This document shows positions 10,444 through 17,905 of a DNA stretch of 36,023 nt, piece after piece. The position numbers and the translations under genes were made by a program. Source of the stretch: Azospirillum sp. TSO22-1 (GTDB lineage Bacteria > Pseudomonadota > Alphaproteobacteria > Azospirillales > Azospirillaceae). The stretch lies in assembly GCF_003116015.1 (NCBI RefSeq), contig NZ_LGQZ01000132.1, forward strand, positions 1 to 36,023, read 5' to 3'. Position 1 is the stretch's first letter. Each line of letters begins with the position of its first letter. The notes under the pieces were generated by a model. The model was not told the origin of the DNA and searched no databases. It saw only the letters and a list, made by a program, of their open reading frames with translations.

Positions 10444-11364
10444 ATGCTCGACCGACCGAACGTCTACGCGTGCGGGTCCACCGACCGCGCCGCCCACCGC
10501 CGCAAGGATCCCGACTGGCTGGCCACCGCCCGCGCGGCGCCGGAGACGCGCATCGTGCCGGTCTGGCGCGCCCGCTCCCTGGTCGTCGGGCCGGAGGAGG
10601 CGCCGCGCATGGCCCTGCTGCCCCCGGACGGAGGATGGGGCGACGAGGCGGTGCTGCTCGGCCTGCGTGACGGCGCCGCGGTGTTCGCGGTGGACCTCTC
10701 CGCCCTGGAGGCGCCGGAGGAACATCCGGCGGTGGCGCCCTGCGTCGCGGACGGCGGCCGATTCGTCGACCTGCGCCTGATCGGGCCGCTGATGGACCAC
10801 GACGAGGGCTCGCTGTGCGCCTACGCCCGCGGCCTGACGCACTGGAACGCCCGGCACCGCTTCTGCGGCGTCTGCGGCTCGCCCGCCGCCGGCACCGAGG
10901 CCGGGCACGTGCGCAAATGCTCCAACCCCGAGTGCGCGACGCCGCACTTCCCGCGCACCGACCCGGCGGTGATCATGCTGGTGCACGACGGCGGCGACCG
11001 CTGCCTGCTCGGCCGGCAGGCGGTGTGGCCGGCGGGCATGCACTCGACGCTGGCCGGCTTCGTCGAACCGGGCGAGTGCCTGGAGGAAGCCGTCGCCCGC
11101 GAGGTGTTCGAGGAGGTCGGCGTGCGCATCACCGACGTGCGCTACCACTCCTCGCAGCCCTGGCCGTTCCCGTCCTCGCTGATGCTCGGCTTCACCGCGC
11201 GGGCGCTGTCCGCCGAGATGACCGTCGCCACAGACGAGCTGGAGAGCGCGCGCTGGGTCACCCGCGGCTTCCTTCGCAACCTGGAGCCCAGCGACGAGTT
11301 CCGCATGCCGCGCCTCGACTCGATCGCGCGGCGGCTGATCGACGACTGGATCGCGGCGGGTTGA
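10444..11364 (+). CDS. nudC: NAD(H) pyrophosphatase NudC (Nudix hydrolase)
   Basis: This 306-aa cytosolic enzyme cleaves NADH to NMNH and AMP and, in E. coli, removes NAD caps from RNA. It has the NudC three-part layout: a variable N-terminal domain, a zinc ribbon (CGVC near residue 140 and CSNPEC about 20 residues on), and a Nudix domain with the box GFVEPGECLEEAVAREVFEE followed by VG. The SQPWPFPSSLMLGF signature shortly after the box is diagnostic for NudC over other Nudix enzymes. The start at 10444 (MLDRPNVYACG) gives the usual family length. It is divergent from hisN, with only about 110 nt between them, and is followed by a shared terminator hairpin. Confidence 0.93.
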   Translation: MLDRPNVYACGSTDRAAHRRKDPDWLATARAAPETRIVPVWRARSLVVGPEEAPRMALLPPDGGWGDEAVLLGLRDGAAVFAVDLSALEAPEEHPAVAPCVADGGRFVDLRLIGPLMDHDEGSLCAYARGLTHWNARHRFCGVCGSPAAGTEAGHVRKCSNPECATPHFPRTDPAVIMLVHDGGDRCLLGRQAVWPAGMHSTLAGFVEPGECLEEAVAREVFEEVGVRITDVRYHSSQPWPFPSSLMLGFTARALSAEMTVATDELESARWVTRGFLRNLEPSDEFRMPRLDSIARRLIDDWIAAG

Positions 11365-11415
11365 AGCCAAAACGGCCCGGCTCCTCGCGGAGGCCGGGCC
11401 GAGCCGGTTGGCTTT
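11365..11415. terminator. Bidirectional terminator between nudC and the convergent 105-aa gene
   Basis: A GC-rich stem CGGCCCGGC/GCCGGGCCG (11373-11401) has an inner CTCC-TCGC-GGAG extension. It is flanked by AGCCAA and TTGGCT, which lengthen the hairpin. Reading leftward, the stem is followed by TTTTGGCTT, so it suits the minus-strand gene best; rightward only a short TTT is present. Confidence 0.65.
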
Positions 11416-11425
11416 CTGCGGGCGA

Positions 11426-11743
11426 TCAGTGCGCGGCGGTCCAGATCGGGTGCGTGGAGCGCACCGGCGACCGCCGGCGGTCGCACGGGTTCGGATGCCG
11501 TTCGCAGGTCGTCTGGTAAACGACGGTCAGTTCCTCGATGCGGTCGGCGTGCTGGCGCTGGTTCGCCCGGCACAGGTTGTCCCACACCATCTGGCGGATC
11601 GCCGCGTCGCCCCAGGGCTGCGACAGCAGGGCAGCGCCCTTCTCAAGGGCCGTCATGTAGGGAAGCCGCTCGTGCTCGGCGATTTGCGCGACTTCGTCCT
11701 TTTCCAGATTCGCCAGACCGATGCAGTCTTCATAGGTCAGCAT
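11426..11743 (-). CDS. Small conserved protein of unknown function
   Basis: This 105-aa soluble protein begins MLTYEDCIGLANLEKDEVAQ and continues with IAEHERLPYMTALEKGAALL. It resembles small uncharacterised alphaproteobacterial proteins that start MLTYEDC; I do not know a function. The N-terminal half is helical and acidic, and the C-terminal part is Arg/His/Pro-rich with two Cys (TTCERHPNPC). The start at 11743 is fixed by a strong GGAGGTGG ribosome site 4 nt upstream; the open frame upstream is leader sequence. The gene stands alone between convergent nudC and pheA. Its 5' region is A+T-richer than its surroundings and contains several hairpins. Confidence 0.8.
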   Translation of the reverse strand: MLTYEDCIGLANLEKDEVAQIAEHERLPYMTALEKGAALLSQPWGDAAIRQMVWDNLCRANQRQHADRIEELTVVYQTTCERHPNPCDRRRSPVRSTHPIWTAAH

Positions 11744-11845
11744 GGCCACCTCCATCCGTTGGCGCCATGGCGCCGGCCAATTGTTTTGGTGCCGGACGTC
11801 TTGGGCGGAGGGCCCATTGATGGGCTCTTTATTTGTACGAGTATA
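11744..11845 (-). promoter_or_regulatory. Structured 5' leader and possible promoter of the 105-aa gene
   Basis: Reading on the minus strand, a TATACT -10-like hexamer (11840-11845) is followed by three consecutive hairpin-forming repeats. These are GCCCAT/ATGGGC (11812-11825), CCGG..CCAA/TTGGCCGG with a 2-nt bulge (11773-11795), and the perfect 14-bp palindrome GGCGCCATGGCGCC (11761-11774). The last lies just upstream of the GGAGGTGG ribosome site. No convincing -35 was found. A regulatory leader is inferred from the concentration of structure only. Confidence 0.35.
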
Positions 11846-12011
11846 TAGCACAACTTGTCGGGAATGGACAGTCGGCGAAAAGGTAAAGAACCGGTTTCTT
11901 CAGGTCATGCGACCGGATGCCGCATTTCCTTTGCGCGGCAACGCACAAATTCCCTGCGGCGCCACAGCAAAGATAAAATTGATGGTAATTACCGGTCGCT
12001 CCTGGAGTCGA

Positions 12012-12878
12012 TCAATCTTCGCCGTCGAGCTGGCTTCCCTGATACCGGAACAGGCTGGCCGGATAGACGCCGAGGATTTTCATCTCACGGGCGAAGAAAT
12101 CCAACTCCTCCAGCGCCAGGCGGAGAGGACGCTCGTCCGGATGGCCTTCCACGTCGACGTAGAACTGCGCGGCGGCGAAGCGCCCGCCGACCATGTAGCT
12201 TTCCAGCTTGGTCAGGTTGACGCCGTTGGTGGCGAAGCCGCCCAGCGCCTTGTACAGCGCGGCCGGCCGGCTGCTGACGCGGAAGACGAAGGTGGTGATG
12301 GTCTTGCACGACCCGGCCGGCGGGATGCGCGGCTCGCGCGCCATGATGAGGAAGCGCGTGGTGTTGTGCGCCGCGTCCTCGATGTCGGCCTTGAGGATCT
12401 CCAGCCCGTAGATCTCCGCCGCCAGCTTCGACGCGATGGCGGCGTGAGCCGGGTCGTTCATCTTGGCGATGTCGGCGGCGGCCCCCGCGGTGTCGGCGTG
12501 GTTGACCGGCGTCAGGCCCAGCGCGCGCGTCATCTCGCGGCACTGGGAAAGCGCCTGGATGTGGCTGTGCACCGACCGGATGGTCCCCAGCGTCGCGCCC
12601 TTCGGCGCCAGCAGCTGGTGGTTCACCCGCTGGAAATGCTCGCCGATGATGTGCAGGCCGCCCTGCGGGAGCAGGTGGTGGTTGTCGGCGACGCGGCCGG
12701 CCACCGAGTTCTCCACCGGGATCATGGCGAGCCGGGCGCGCCCCTCGCGCACCGCGGCGAAGGCGTCCTCGAACGACGCGCAGGGCAGGGTCTGCATCTC
12801 CGGAAAGACCGAGCGGCAGCTCAGGTCGGAATAGGCGCCGGGCAGGCCCTGGAAGGCGATGACGTTCGAGGTCGGCAT
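12012..12878 (-). CDS. pheA: Prephenate dehydratase (monofunctional, with ACT domain)
   Basis: This 288-aa cytosolic enzyme converts prephenate to phenylpyruvate in phenylalanine synthesis. The catalytic region (about 5-185) begins IAFQGLPGAYSDLSC and contains the family signatures IPVENSVAGRV and NTTRFLIM, with the Thr of TRF essential in known enzymes. The C-terminal ACT domain (about 200-275) contains ALYKALGGFATNGVNLTKLE, the site of phenylalanine feedback binding; the usual ESRP is ESYM here. There is no chorismate mutase domain. Transcription runs away from the cytochrome c gene; no leader peptide with Phe codons was seen upstream, so attenuation is not supported. Confidence 0.93.
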   Translation of the reverse strand: MPTSNVIAFQGLPGAYSDLSCRSVFPEMQTLPCASFEDAFAAVREGRARLAMIPVENSVAGRVADNHHLLPQGGLHIIGEHFQRVNHQLLAPKGATLGTIRSVHSHIQALSQCREMTRALGLTPVNHADTAGAAADIAKMNDPAHAAIASKLAAEIYGLEILKADIEDAAHNTTRFLIMAREPRIPPAGSCKTITTFVFRVSSRPAALYKALGGFATNGVNLTKLESYMVGGRFAAAQFYVDVEGHPDERPLRLALEELDFFAREMKILGVYPASLFRYQGSQLDGED

Positions 12879-13103
12879 GGAATTTCCGCAATTTGAAAAG
12901 GCGGTTCGGGACGCGGAGTATCGACAGCGTGCCGCCCCGCGTCAACGACCGCGGCAATCCCCCAGCTTTGAGGCTTTTCGCGCCCGCCGCCGGCCCCAAT
13001 TTACCCCTTTGGGCGTGACGGCGGCGCGGTGACAGCCCCGGCCCGCCGCGCTATGGTGCGGCAAAGGGTCACATACGAACAATAAACTAAGGGTAGAGAC
13101 ACC

Positions 13104-13643
13104 ATGAGCATGGAAACCAACAAGATATTCGGGGCGATCCTGCTGGCTTTGCTGATCGGCACGCTGAGCGGCTTCATCGCCGAAGTGCTGGTGCACCCCA
13201 AGGCGCTGAAGCAGCCGTCCTACGTCATCGCCGTGCCCGAGTCCGCGCCGAAGGCCGAGGCGGCGGCGGCCGGCAGCGGCGGCCCGGCGGCGATCGGCCC
13301 GCTGCTCGCCAAGGCGGACGCGGCGGCCGGCCAGACCGCGGCCAAGGCCTGCGCCGCCTGCCACACCTTCAACAAGGGCGAGGCGGGCAAGGTCGGCCCG
13401 AACCTCTACGGCATCATCGGCGGGCCGAAGGCGCACGCGCAGGGCTTCGCCTACTCCGACGCCATCGCCAAGAAGGGCGGCAACTGGGACTATGAGGAAC
13501 TCAACCACTTCCTCTTCGACCCGAAGGGCTATGCTCCCGGCACCAAGATGACCTTCGCCGGCGTCAAGAAGGACCAGGAGCGCGCCAACATCGTCGCCTA
13601 CCTGCGTTCGCTGAGCGACACCCCGCCGCCGCTGCCGCAGTAA
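13104..13643 (+). CDS. Membrane-anchored c-type cytochrome, CycM-like
   Basis: This 179-aa protein has an uncleaved N-terminal anchor (about residues 8-29, FGAILLALLIGTLSGF) and an Ala/Gly/Pro-rich linker. A class I cytochrome c domain follows, with one haem site, CAACH (83-87), and the likely axial Met in PGTKMTF. It ends with the helix NIVAYLRSL. This layout matches the membrane-bound CycM/cytochrome c-552 that carries electrons from the bc1 complex to terminal oxidases in rhizobia and relatives. An AGGG ribosome-site-like element lies before the ATG at 13104. The gene appears monocistronic, divergent from pheA, with a strong terminator after it. Confidence 0.9.
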   Translation: MSMETNKIFGAILLALLIGTLSGFIAEVLVHPKALKQPSYVIAVPESAPKAEAAAAGSGGPAAIGPLLAKADAAAGQTAAKACAACHTFNKGEAGKVGPNLYGIIGGPKAHAQGFAYSDAIAKKGGNWDYEELNHFLFDPKGYAPGTKMTFAGVKKDQERANIVAYLRSLSDTPPPLPQ

Positions 13644-13669
13644 AGCGACGGCACGTCGGTCTTCCTCCG

Positions 13670-13694
13670 GGAACCAAGCCCCTCCCCGAGCGTT
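13670..13694 (+). promoter_or_regulatory. Candidate EcfG-type (general stress) promoter
   Basis: GGAAC (13670-13674), a 16-nt spacer and CGTT (13691-13694) match the alphaproteobacterial EcfG consensus exactly. The site overlaps the cytochrome c terminator hairpin and lies 167 nt before the 85-aa gene. A chance match somewhere in a window this size is quite possible. Confidence 0.3.
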
Positions 13695-13708
13695 CGGGGA
13701 GGGGCTTT
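13676..13708 (+). terminator. Rho-independent terminator of the cytochrome c gene
   Basis: A perfect 14-bp stem, AAGCCCCTCCCCGA (13676-13689) with its complement (13694-13707) and a GCGT loop, is followed by a short T-rich tail (TTTGGTT). It lies 33 nt after the stop codon. Confidence 0.85.
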
Positions 13709-13739
13709 GGTTATAAGACGGCCACAGCGCTACGACTTT

Positions 13740-13758
13740 GATGAAATGTCCTTTCATC
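13740..13758. repeat. Inverted repeat upstream of the 85-aa gene
   Basis: GATGAAA-TGTCC-TTTCATC is a perfect 7-bp inverted repeat lying 35 nt before the predicted -35 box at 13793. It could be an operator; no regulator is assigned. Confidence 0.35.
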
Positions 13759-13792
13759 GCTTTGAAATAAAAGTCCTACCTATACGGCCATA

Positions 13793-13821
13793 TTGTGAAA
13801 AGGCTGCCTCTCCTGTATAAG
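13793..13821 (+). promoter_or_regulatory. Sigma-70-type promoter of the 85-aa gene
   Basis: TTGTGA (13793-13798), a 17-nt spacer and TATAAG (13816-13821) form a good housekeeping promoter in an A+T-richer gap. Transcription would begin near 13828, about 33 nt before the ATG at 13861. The spacing and position support it. Confidence 0.6.
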
Positions 13822-13860
13822 AGAGCACCGTCCGAAAGGGCGGATGGAGGAGGCGCCGCG

Positions 13861-14118
13861 ATGTTGCACACAGTAGCCGAGCCGTCCGAACAAAACATCC
13901 AATCGATCCTGGGCATGGAACGCCGGCTGGAGCGCGATGAGCGCCACGGCGAAGACACGACGATCGCCCGCATTATACTTATGCGGCATTATGCCGCATA
14001 CGCGCGGACCATGGTGCAGAAGACCGGCGGCAGCGTCACCGAGATGAGCACGCTGACCGACCGCGACAACGTGGTGCCGCTCGGCAGGGCCGACGGGCAC
14101 TGCCCGTCCTTCGACTGA
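13861..14118 (+). CDS. Small protein of unknown function (85 aa)
   Basis: It starts MLHTVAEPSEQNIQSILGME and is preceded by GGAGGAGG, a strong ribosome site that decides this start over an upstream in-frame one at 13795. The middle is charged and helical (RRLERDERHGEDTTIARII), followed by an Ala/Tyr/Arg-rich stretch (MRHYAAYARTMVQ) and a variable tail. There is no signal peptide, membrane segment or known domain that I recognise. The coding sequence contains a near-perfect palindrome, TATGCGGCAT-T-ATGCCGCATA (13980-14000). The gene is flanked by its own promoter and a terminator, so it is an independent unit. Confidence 0.7.
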   Translation: MLHTVAEPSEQNIQSILGMERRLERDERHGEDTTIARIILMRHYAAYARTMVQKTGGSVTEMSTLTDRDNVVPLGRADGHCPSFD

Positions 14119-14138
14119 TCAACGAAGTCCCGGCACAC

Positions 14139-14180
14139 CGCACGGGCCGGCCGCCGCACGACGCGGGGCCGGCCCGTGCG
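14139..14180. terminator. Hairpin between the 85-aa gene and the convergent NlpC/P60 gene
   Basis: A perfect 14-bp stem, CGCACGGGCCGGCC (14139-14152) with GGCCGGCCCGTGCG (14167-14180), can be extended inward by GCCGC/GCGG pairing. It separates two convergent stop codons and probably serves both strands. T-runs are weak. Confidence 0.65.
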
Positions 14181-14199
14181 TTGCCTTGAACCCGCGAGG

Positions 14200-15039
14200 T
14201 TACAGCCGGCGCACCGCGCTGATGCCGCCGGCGCGCGCCGCCACGTCGTCGAGCGGCTCGACGGTGACGGTCATGGTGTAGGCGGTGGCGTGCAGCAGCC
14301 GCTCGCCGTCGAGCATCAGCCCGACATGGCCGGGGAAGAACACCAGGTCGCCGCGGCGGTACTCCACCCCCGTTCCGTCGGCGGAGAGGAGCGCGCCGAC
14401 CTCGTCGCGCTGCATGTCGCTGTCGCGCGGGCACGGAAGGCCGGCGCGCAGCAGGCCCAGTTGCGCCAACCCCGAACAGTCGATGCCCAGCGGCGTCCGC
14501 CCGCCCCACAGGTACGGCACACCGAACAGCCGCTCGGCGGTCGCCACCGGGTCGGGTTCCAGCGCGTCGGGGGCGGAGAGGTGCTTGCCGTACAGCCAGC
14601 CGCCGCCGGCCAGTTCGCCATAGCCGTTCACCGTGCGCAGCACGGTCACCGGCGCACCCAGCGGGATGGCGTCGCGCGGCGGAGTCTTCAGGTCCGGCTC
14701 GGGAAACAGGAAGCTGCGCACCGCGGTGACGACGTGCGTCGGTTCGAACAGCTCCGGCGACAGCGACTGCGTGCGCGTCCAGCCGACGTACCCGTCGGTG
14801 CCGCACTGGCCCCATGACCAGCCGTCCTTCGTGTCGTAGACGGTGAAGGTCTCGCCGAACAGCAGTTGCGAGGTGTGGCGGGCTTTGGCGTCGGGCTCGC
14901 CGCGCAGGCCGGCGACGCCGCTGCGCACGCGGTACGGCACGCCCTCGACGAAGCGCTCGGCCTCCACGGTGCCCTTCAGGTGGGCGGCGGCAAGATCGGC
15001 GCGGTACGGGTGACGGCGCGGGTCGGGCGCGGCGCTCAT
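14200..15039 (-). CDS. NlpC/P60 family cysteine peptidase with SH3-like domains
   Basis: This 279-aa protein is a probable peptidoglycan-peptide hydrolase (gamma-D-glutamyl-diaminopimelate endopeptidase type). Two bacterial SH3-like regions (about 38-95 and 100-155; SWGQCGTDGYVGWTRTQSL ends the first) precede the catalytic domain (about 160-279). The catalytic Cys is Cys188 in GIDCSGL. The His is His238 in FFPGHVGLM, and the third residue is probably His250 in LLHATAY. No signal peptide is visible, so it may act on imported muropeptides in cell-wall recycling, like other cytosolic members; this is inference. Its start overlaps the stop of the MarR-like gene as ATGA, so the two are translationally coupled. 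Confidence 0.88.
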   Translation of the reverse strand: MSAAPDPRRHPYRADLAAAHLKGTVEAERFVEGVPYRVRSGVAGLRGEPDAKARHTSQLLFGETFTVYDTKDGWSWGQCGTDGYVGWTRTQSLSPELFEPTHVVTAVRSFLFPEPDLKTPPRDAIPLGAPVTVLRTVNGYGELAGGGWLYGKHLSAPDALEPDPVATAERLFGVPYLWGGRTPLGIDCSGLAQLGLLRAGLPCPRDSDMQRDEVGALLSADGTGVEYRRGDLVFFPGHVGLMLDGERLLHATAYTMTVTVEPLDDVAARAGGISAVRRL

Positions 15040-15470
15040 GCGTCCGCCGGCGCCTTGACGCGCAGTTCGGCCTCCAGCCGCGCCTTGGCGGCGGCGGCCA
15101 GTTCCTCCTCGGCCTTGACGGTCGCCATGTCCTCGGGCGCCACGGCGCCGGCCTGGATCACCAGTTCGGCGAAATCGGAGAGGAAGACGGAGCCCTTGAC
15201 GGTGCGCTGGACCAGCACGTTGCGCTTATCCTCGGTGTCGCGCTTGCGCTTGGCGAAGCCCAGCAGCGACAGGCGGTCGAGGGCGCGGGTGACGGCCGGC
15301 TTGGAGATGTTCAGCGTGCCAGCCAGCCCGCGCACGGTGTGCGGCGGGTCGGTCAGGTAGACCTGCAGCATGATGGCCATCTGGCGGGCCGACAGGTCCG
15401 GCCCGTCCTGCCGGACGCTGGCCACCAGCGCCGTGCGCCACAACCCGAGCGCCTTGAGGTTCCGCGCCAT
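15036..15470 (-). CDS. MarR-like winged-helix transcriptional regulator
   Basis: This 144-aa DNA-binding protein has the winged-helix core QMAIMLQVYLTDPPHTVRGL, then AGTLNISKPAVTRALDRL as recognition helix region and KRKRDTEDKRNVLVQRT as the wing, including the DxRN/S-like motif of MarR proteins. The C-terminal helix is Ala/Glu-rich and would serve dimerisation. The start MARNLKALG at 15470 fits the family; upstream residues in the open frame are weakly coding. It overlaps the following NlpC/P60 gene by 4 nt and may control that gene and itself. The effector is unknown. Confidence 0.85.
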   Translation of the reverse strand: MARNLKALGLWRTALVASVRQDGPDLSARQMAIMLQVYLTDPPHTVRGLAGTLNISKPAVTRALDRLSLLGFAKRKRDTEDKRNVLVQRTVKGSVFLSDFAELVIQAGAVAPEDMATVKAEEELAAAAKARLEAELRVKAPADA

Positions 15471-15564
15471 ACCCGATCCCCCGACGGAAAGCGCTGCGAG
15501 TTTGCCCAAGCCCGTGCCAACCCGCAAGCGTTTCGCAGCCGGATTGATAGACGCGTGCGAAGGA

Positions 15565-15828
15565 TCAGGCGGCGGACCGGGGCGCGGGAGCGCCGCGCAG
15601 CAATCCCTCGGTCGAGAGGTCCTCGTCGATGTCCGGCCAGTGGATGCCGTAGCCGCCGCCAGCGAGTTCCCAGTTGCGCCGCTGCTCTGGCGTGGCGTCG
15701 AACAGGCGTGGGTACCAAGCGAGCGGAACGGCGATGCTGCGGCCGTCCATCAGGTCCACCGTCAGCCGGTCGTCATCGACCGACACCGCCTTGACGCGGA
15801 GGTCAACCTTGGGTGCCAAAGAAGCCAT
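15565..15828 (-). CDS. DUF2442 domain protein, partner of the DUF4160 gene
   Basis: This 87-aa protein has the DUF2442 pattern: KVDLRVKAVSVDDDRLTVDL, then DGRSIAVPLAWYPRL, and the C-terminal GGGYGIHWPDIDEDLSTEGL. DUF2442 proteins are small and usually encoded next to DUF4160 genes; such pairs have been treated as candidate toxin-antitoxin-like modules, but a mechanism is not established to my knowledge. It is encoded second in the pair and overlaps the upstream DUF4160 gene by 26 nt, with its start at 15828. A second, more distant pair is at 30417-30963, in the same gene order. Confidence 0.88.
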   Translation of the reverse strand: MASLAPKVDLRVKAVSVDDDRLTVDLMDGRSIAVPLAWYPRLFDATPEQRRNWELAGGGYGIHWPDIDEDLSTEGLLRGAPAPRSAA

Positions 15829-16045
15829 GCCACTCCTCCAGGAGCTTCTCGCGGCGCCCGCGCACGATCCGCAGCACCTCGGTCAGCTCGTGTGCCGAAT
15901 AGCCCATATTAACCGCGACCTGCACCGGGGTCAGCCACACTTTCGCGGAGGCACCGCTACGGTCCACGTGGACATGCGCGGGCTCATTCGGTTCGTGGCT
16001 GTAGAAGTAGAAGCGGAAACCGTCTTGGCGATGGACGGTGGGCAT
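15803..16045 (-). CDS. DUF4160 domain protein, first gene of a DUF4160-DUF2442 pair
   Basis: This 80-aa protein starts MPTVHRQDGFRFYFYSHEPN and has the DUF4160 core with the conserved FYSHEPNEPAHVHV segment, whose clustered His residues suggest a metal or nucleic-acid site. The later AHELTEVLRIVRGRREKLLE is a helix. The start at 16045 is fixed by GGAGG 8 nt upstream; the longer frame above it is A+T-rich leader. This ribosome site is itself part of a small perfect hairpin (16053-16067), and an inverted repeat lies at 16121-16137, so translational and transcriptional control are both plausible. The 26-nt overlap with DUF2442 suggests tight stoichiometric coupling. Confidence 0.88.
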   Translation of the reverse strand: MPTVHRQDGFRFYFYSHEPNEPAHVHVDRSGASAKVWLTPVQVAVNMGYSAHELTEVLRIVRGRREKLLEEWHGFFGTQG

Positions 16046-16052
16046 GGCGTCG

Positions 16053-16067
16053 TCCTCCAAAGGAGGA
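16053..16067 (-). promoter_or_regulatory. Hairpin sequestering the DUF4160 ribosome binding site
   Basis: On the minus strand TCCTCC-TTT-GGAGGA forms a 6-bp stem with a TTT loop. Its right arm is the GGAGG ribosome site of the gene starting at 16045. The structure would hide the site unless opened. Confidence 0.5.
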
Positions 16068-16120
16068 AATAAAACAATCACACCAAAGCCAACGCAATCA
16101 AGATGAAATGATTCCGTAAG

Positions 16121-16137
16121 TTTTGGCTCAGCCAAAA
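16121..16137. promoter_or_regulatory. Possible operator of the DUF4160-DUF2442 pair
   Basis: TTTTGGCT-C-AGCCAAAA is a perfect 8-bp inverted repeat about 76 nt upstream of the DUF4160 start in the A+T-rich leader. The position suits an autoregulatory operator, but no binding factor is known. Confidence 0.35.
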
Positions 16138-16340
16138 TCTCCATCCAGCGAAATTGGCGGTTTTGAATTTTCGACAAAATAAAAAATTCGCTCTCTGGCA
16201 AAGTCTATGTTTCACGAGACGTTAGCGCCAGAGGAAGCCAACTTGTTTTCGCCAATGGTGAAATTACGCAATCGTAGTTTGGAAGCTAGCCATTACAATG
16301 GTCTGACGCCGTGTAGGAAAAATCTCCGAACCACTGACTG

Positions 16341-16392
16341 TCCCCAAAGGCTCGTGGCCTTTGGCGGGGAGTGCGAGGGGCAACGCCCCTCG
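16341..16392. repeat. Paired hairpins downstream of the leucyl aminopeptidase gene
   Basis: TCCCC-AAAGGC...GCCTTT-GGCGGGGA (16341-16370) is followed by the perfect stem CGAGGGGC-AAC-GCCCCTCG (16374-16392). They lie 19 nt beyond the aminopeptidase stop and look like an intergenic repeat that also terminates transcription. Confidence 0.55.
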
Positions 16393-16410
16393 CCCGCGCA
16401 ACGCTCTCCC

Positions 16411-17793
<1,383 letters not shown>

Positions 17794-17905
17794 CGCGGGT
17801 CGTCCTTGCTGGTGAAACGGAAGGCGAAAGGATGGCGCGCCGCGCGCCCTTGCGCAATCCCCGCTTCCCGGCGACAGTCGAGCCGGAGCTTTCGGAGACA
17901 CGGGC

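Larger units (their letters stand above)
16046..16410. other. A+T-richer intergenic stretch between DUF4160 and leucyl aminopeptidase genes
   Basis: No credible gene is seen here. The part from 16060 to about 16340 is visibly richer in A and T than the rest of the window (runs such as AAAATAAAAAATTC). It carries the leader of the DUF4160 gene, an inverted repeat at 16121-16137, and, nearer the aminopeptidase, a double hairpin at 16341-16392. The base composition suggests transferred or non-coding regulatory DNA. Confidence 0.6.

Noticed and set aside
12879..13103. Attenuator or leader peptide for pheA
   Set aside because: No short frame with Phe codons followed by alternative hairpins was visible upstream of 12878.
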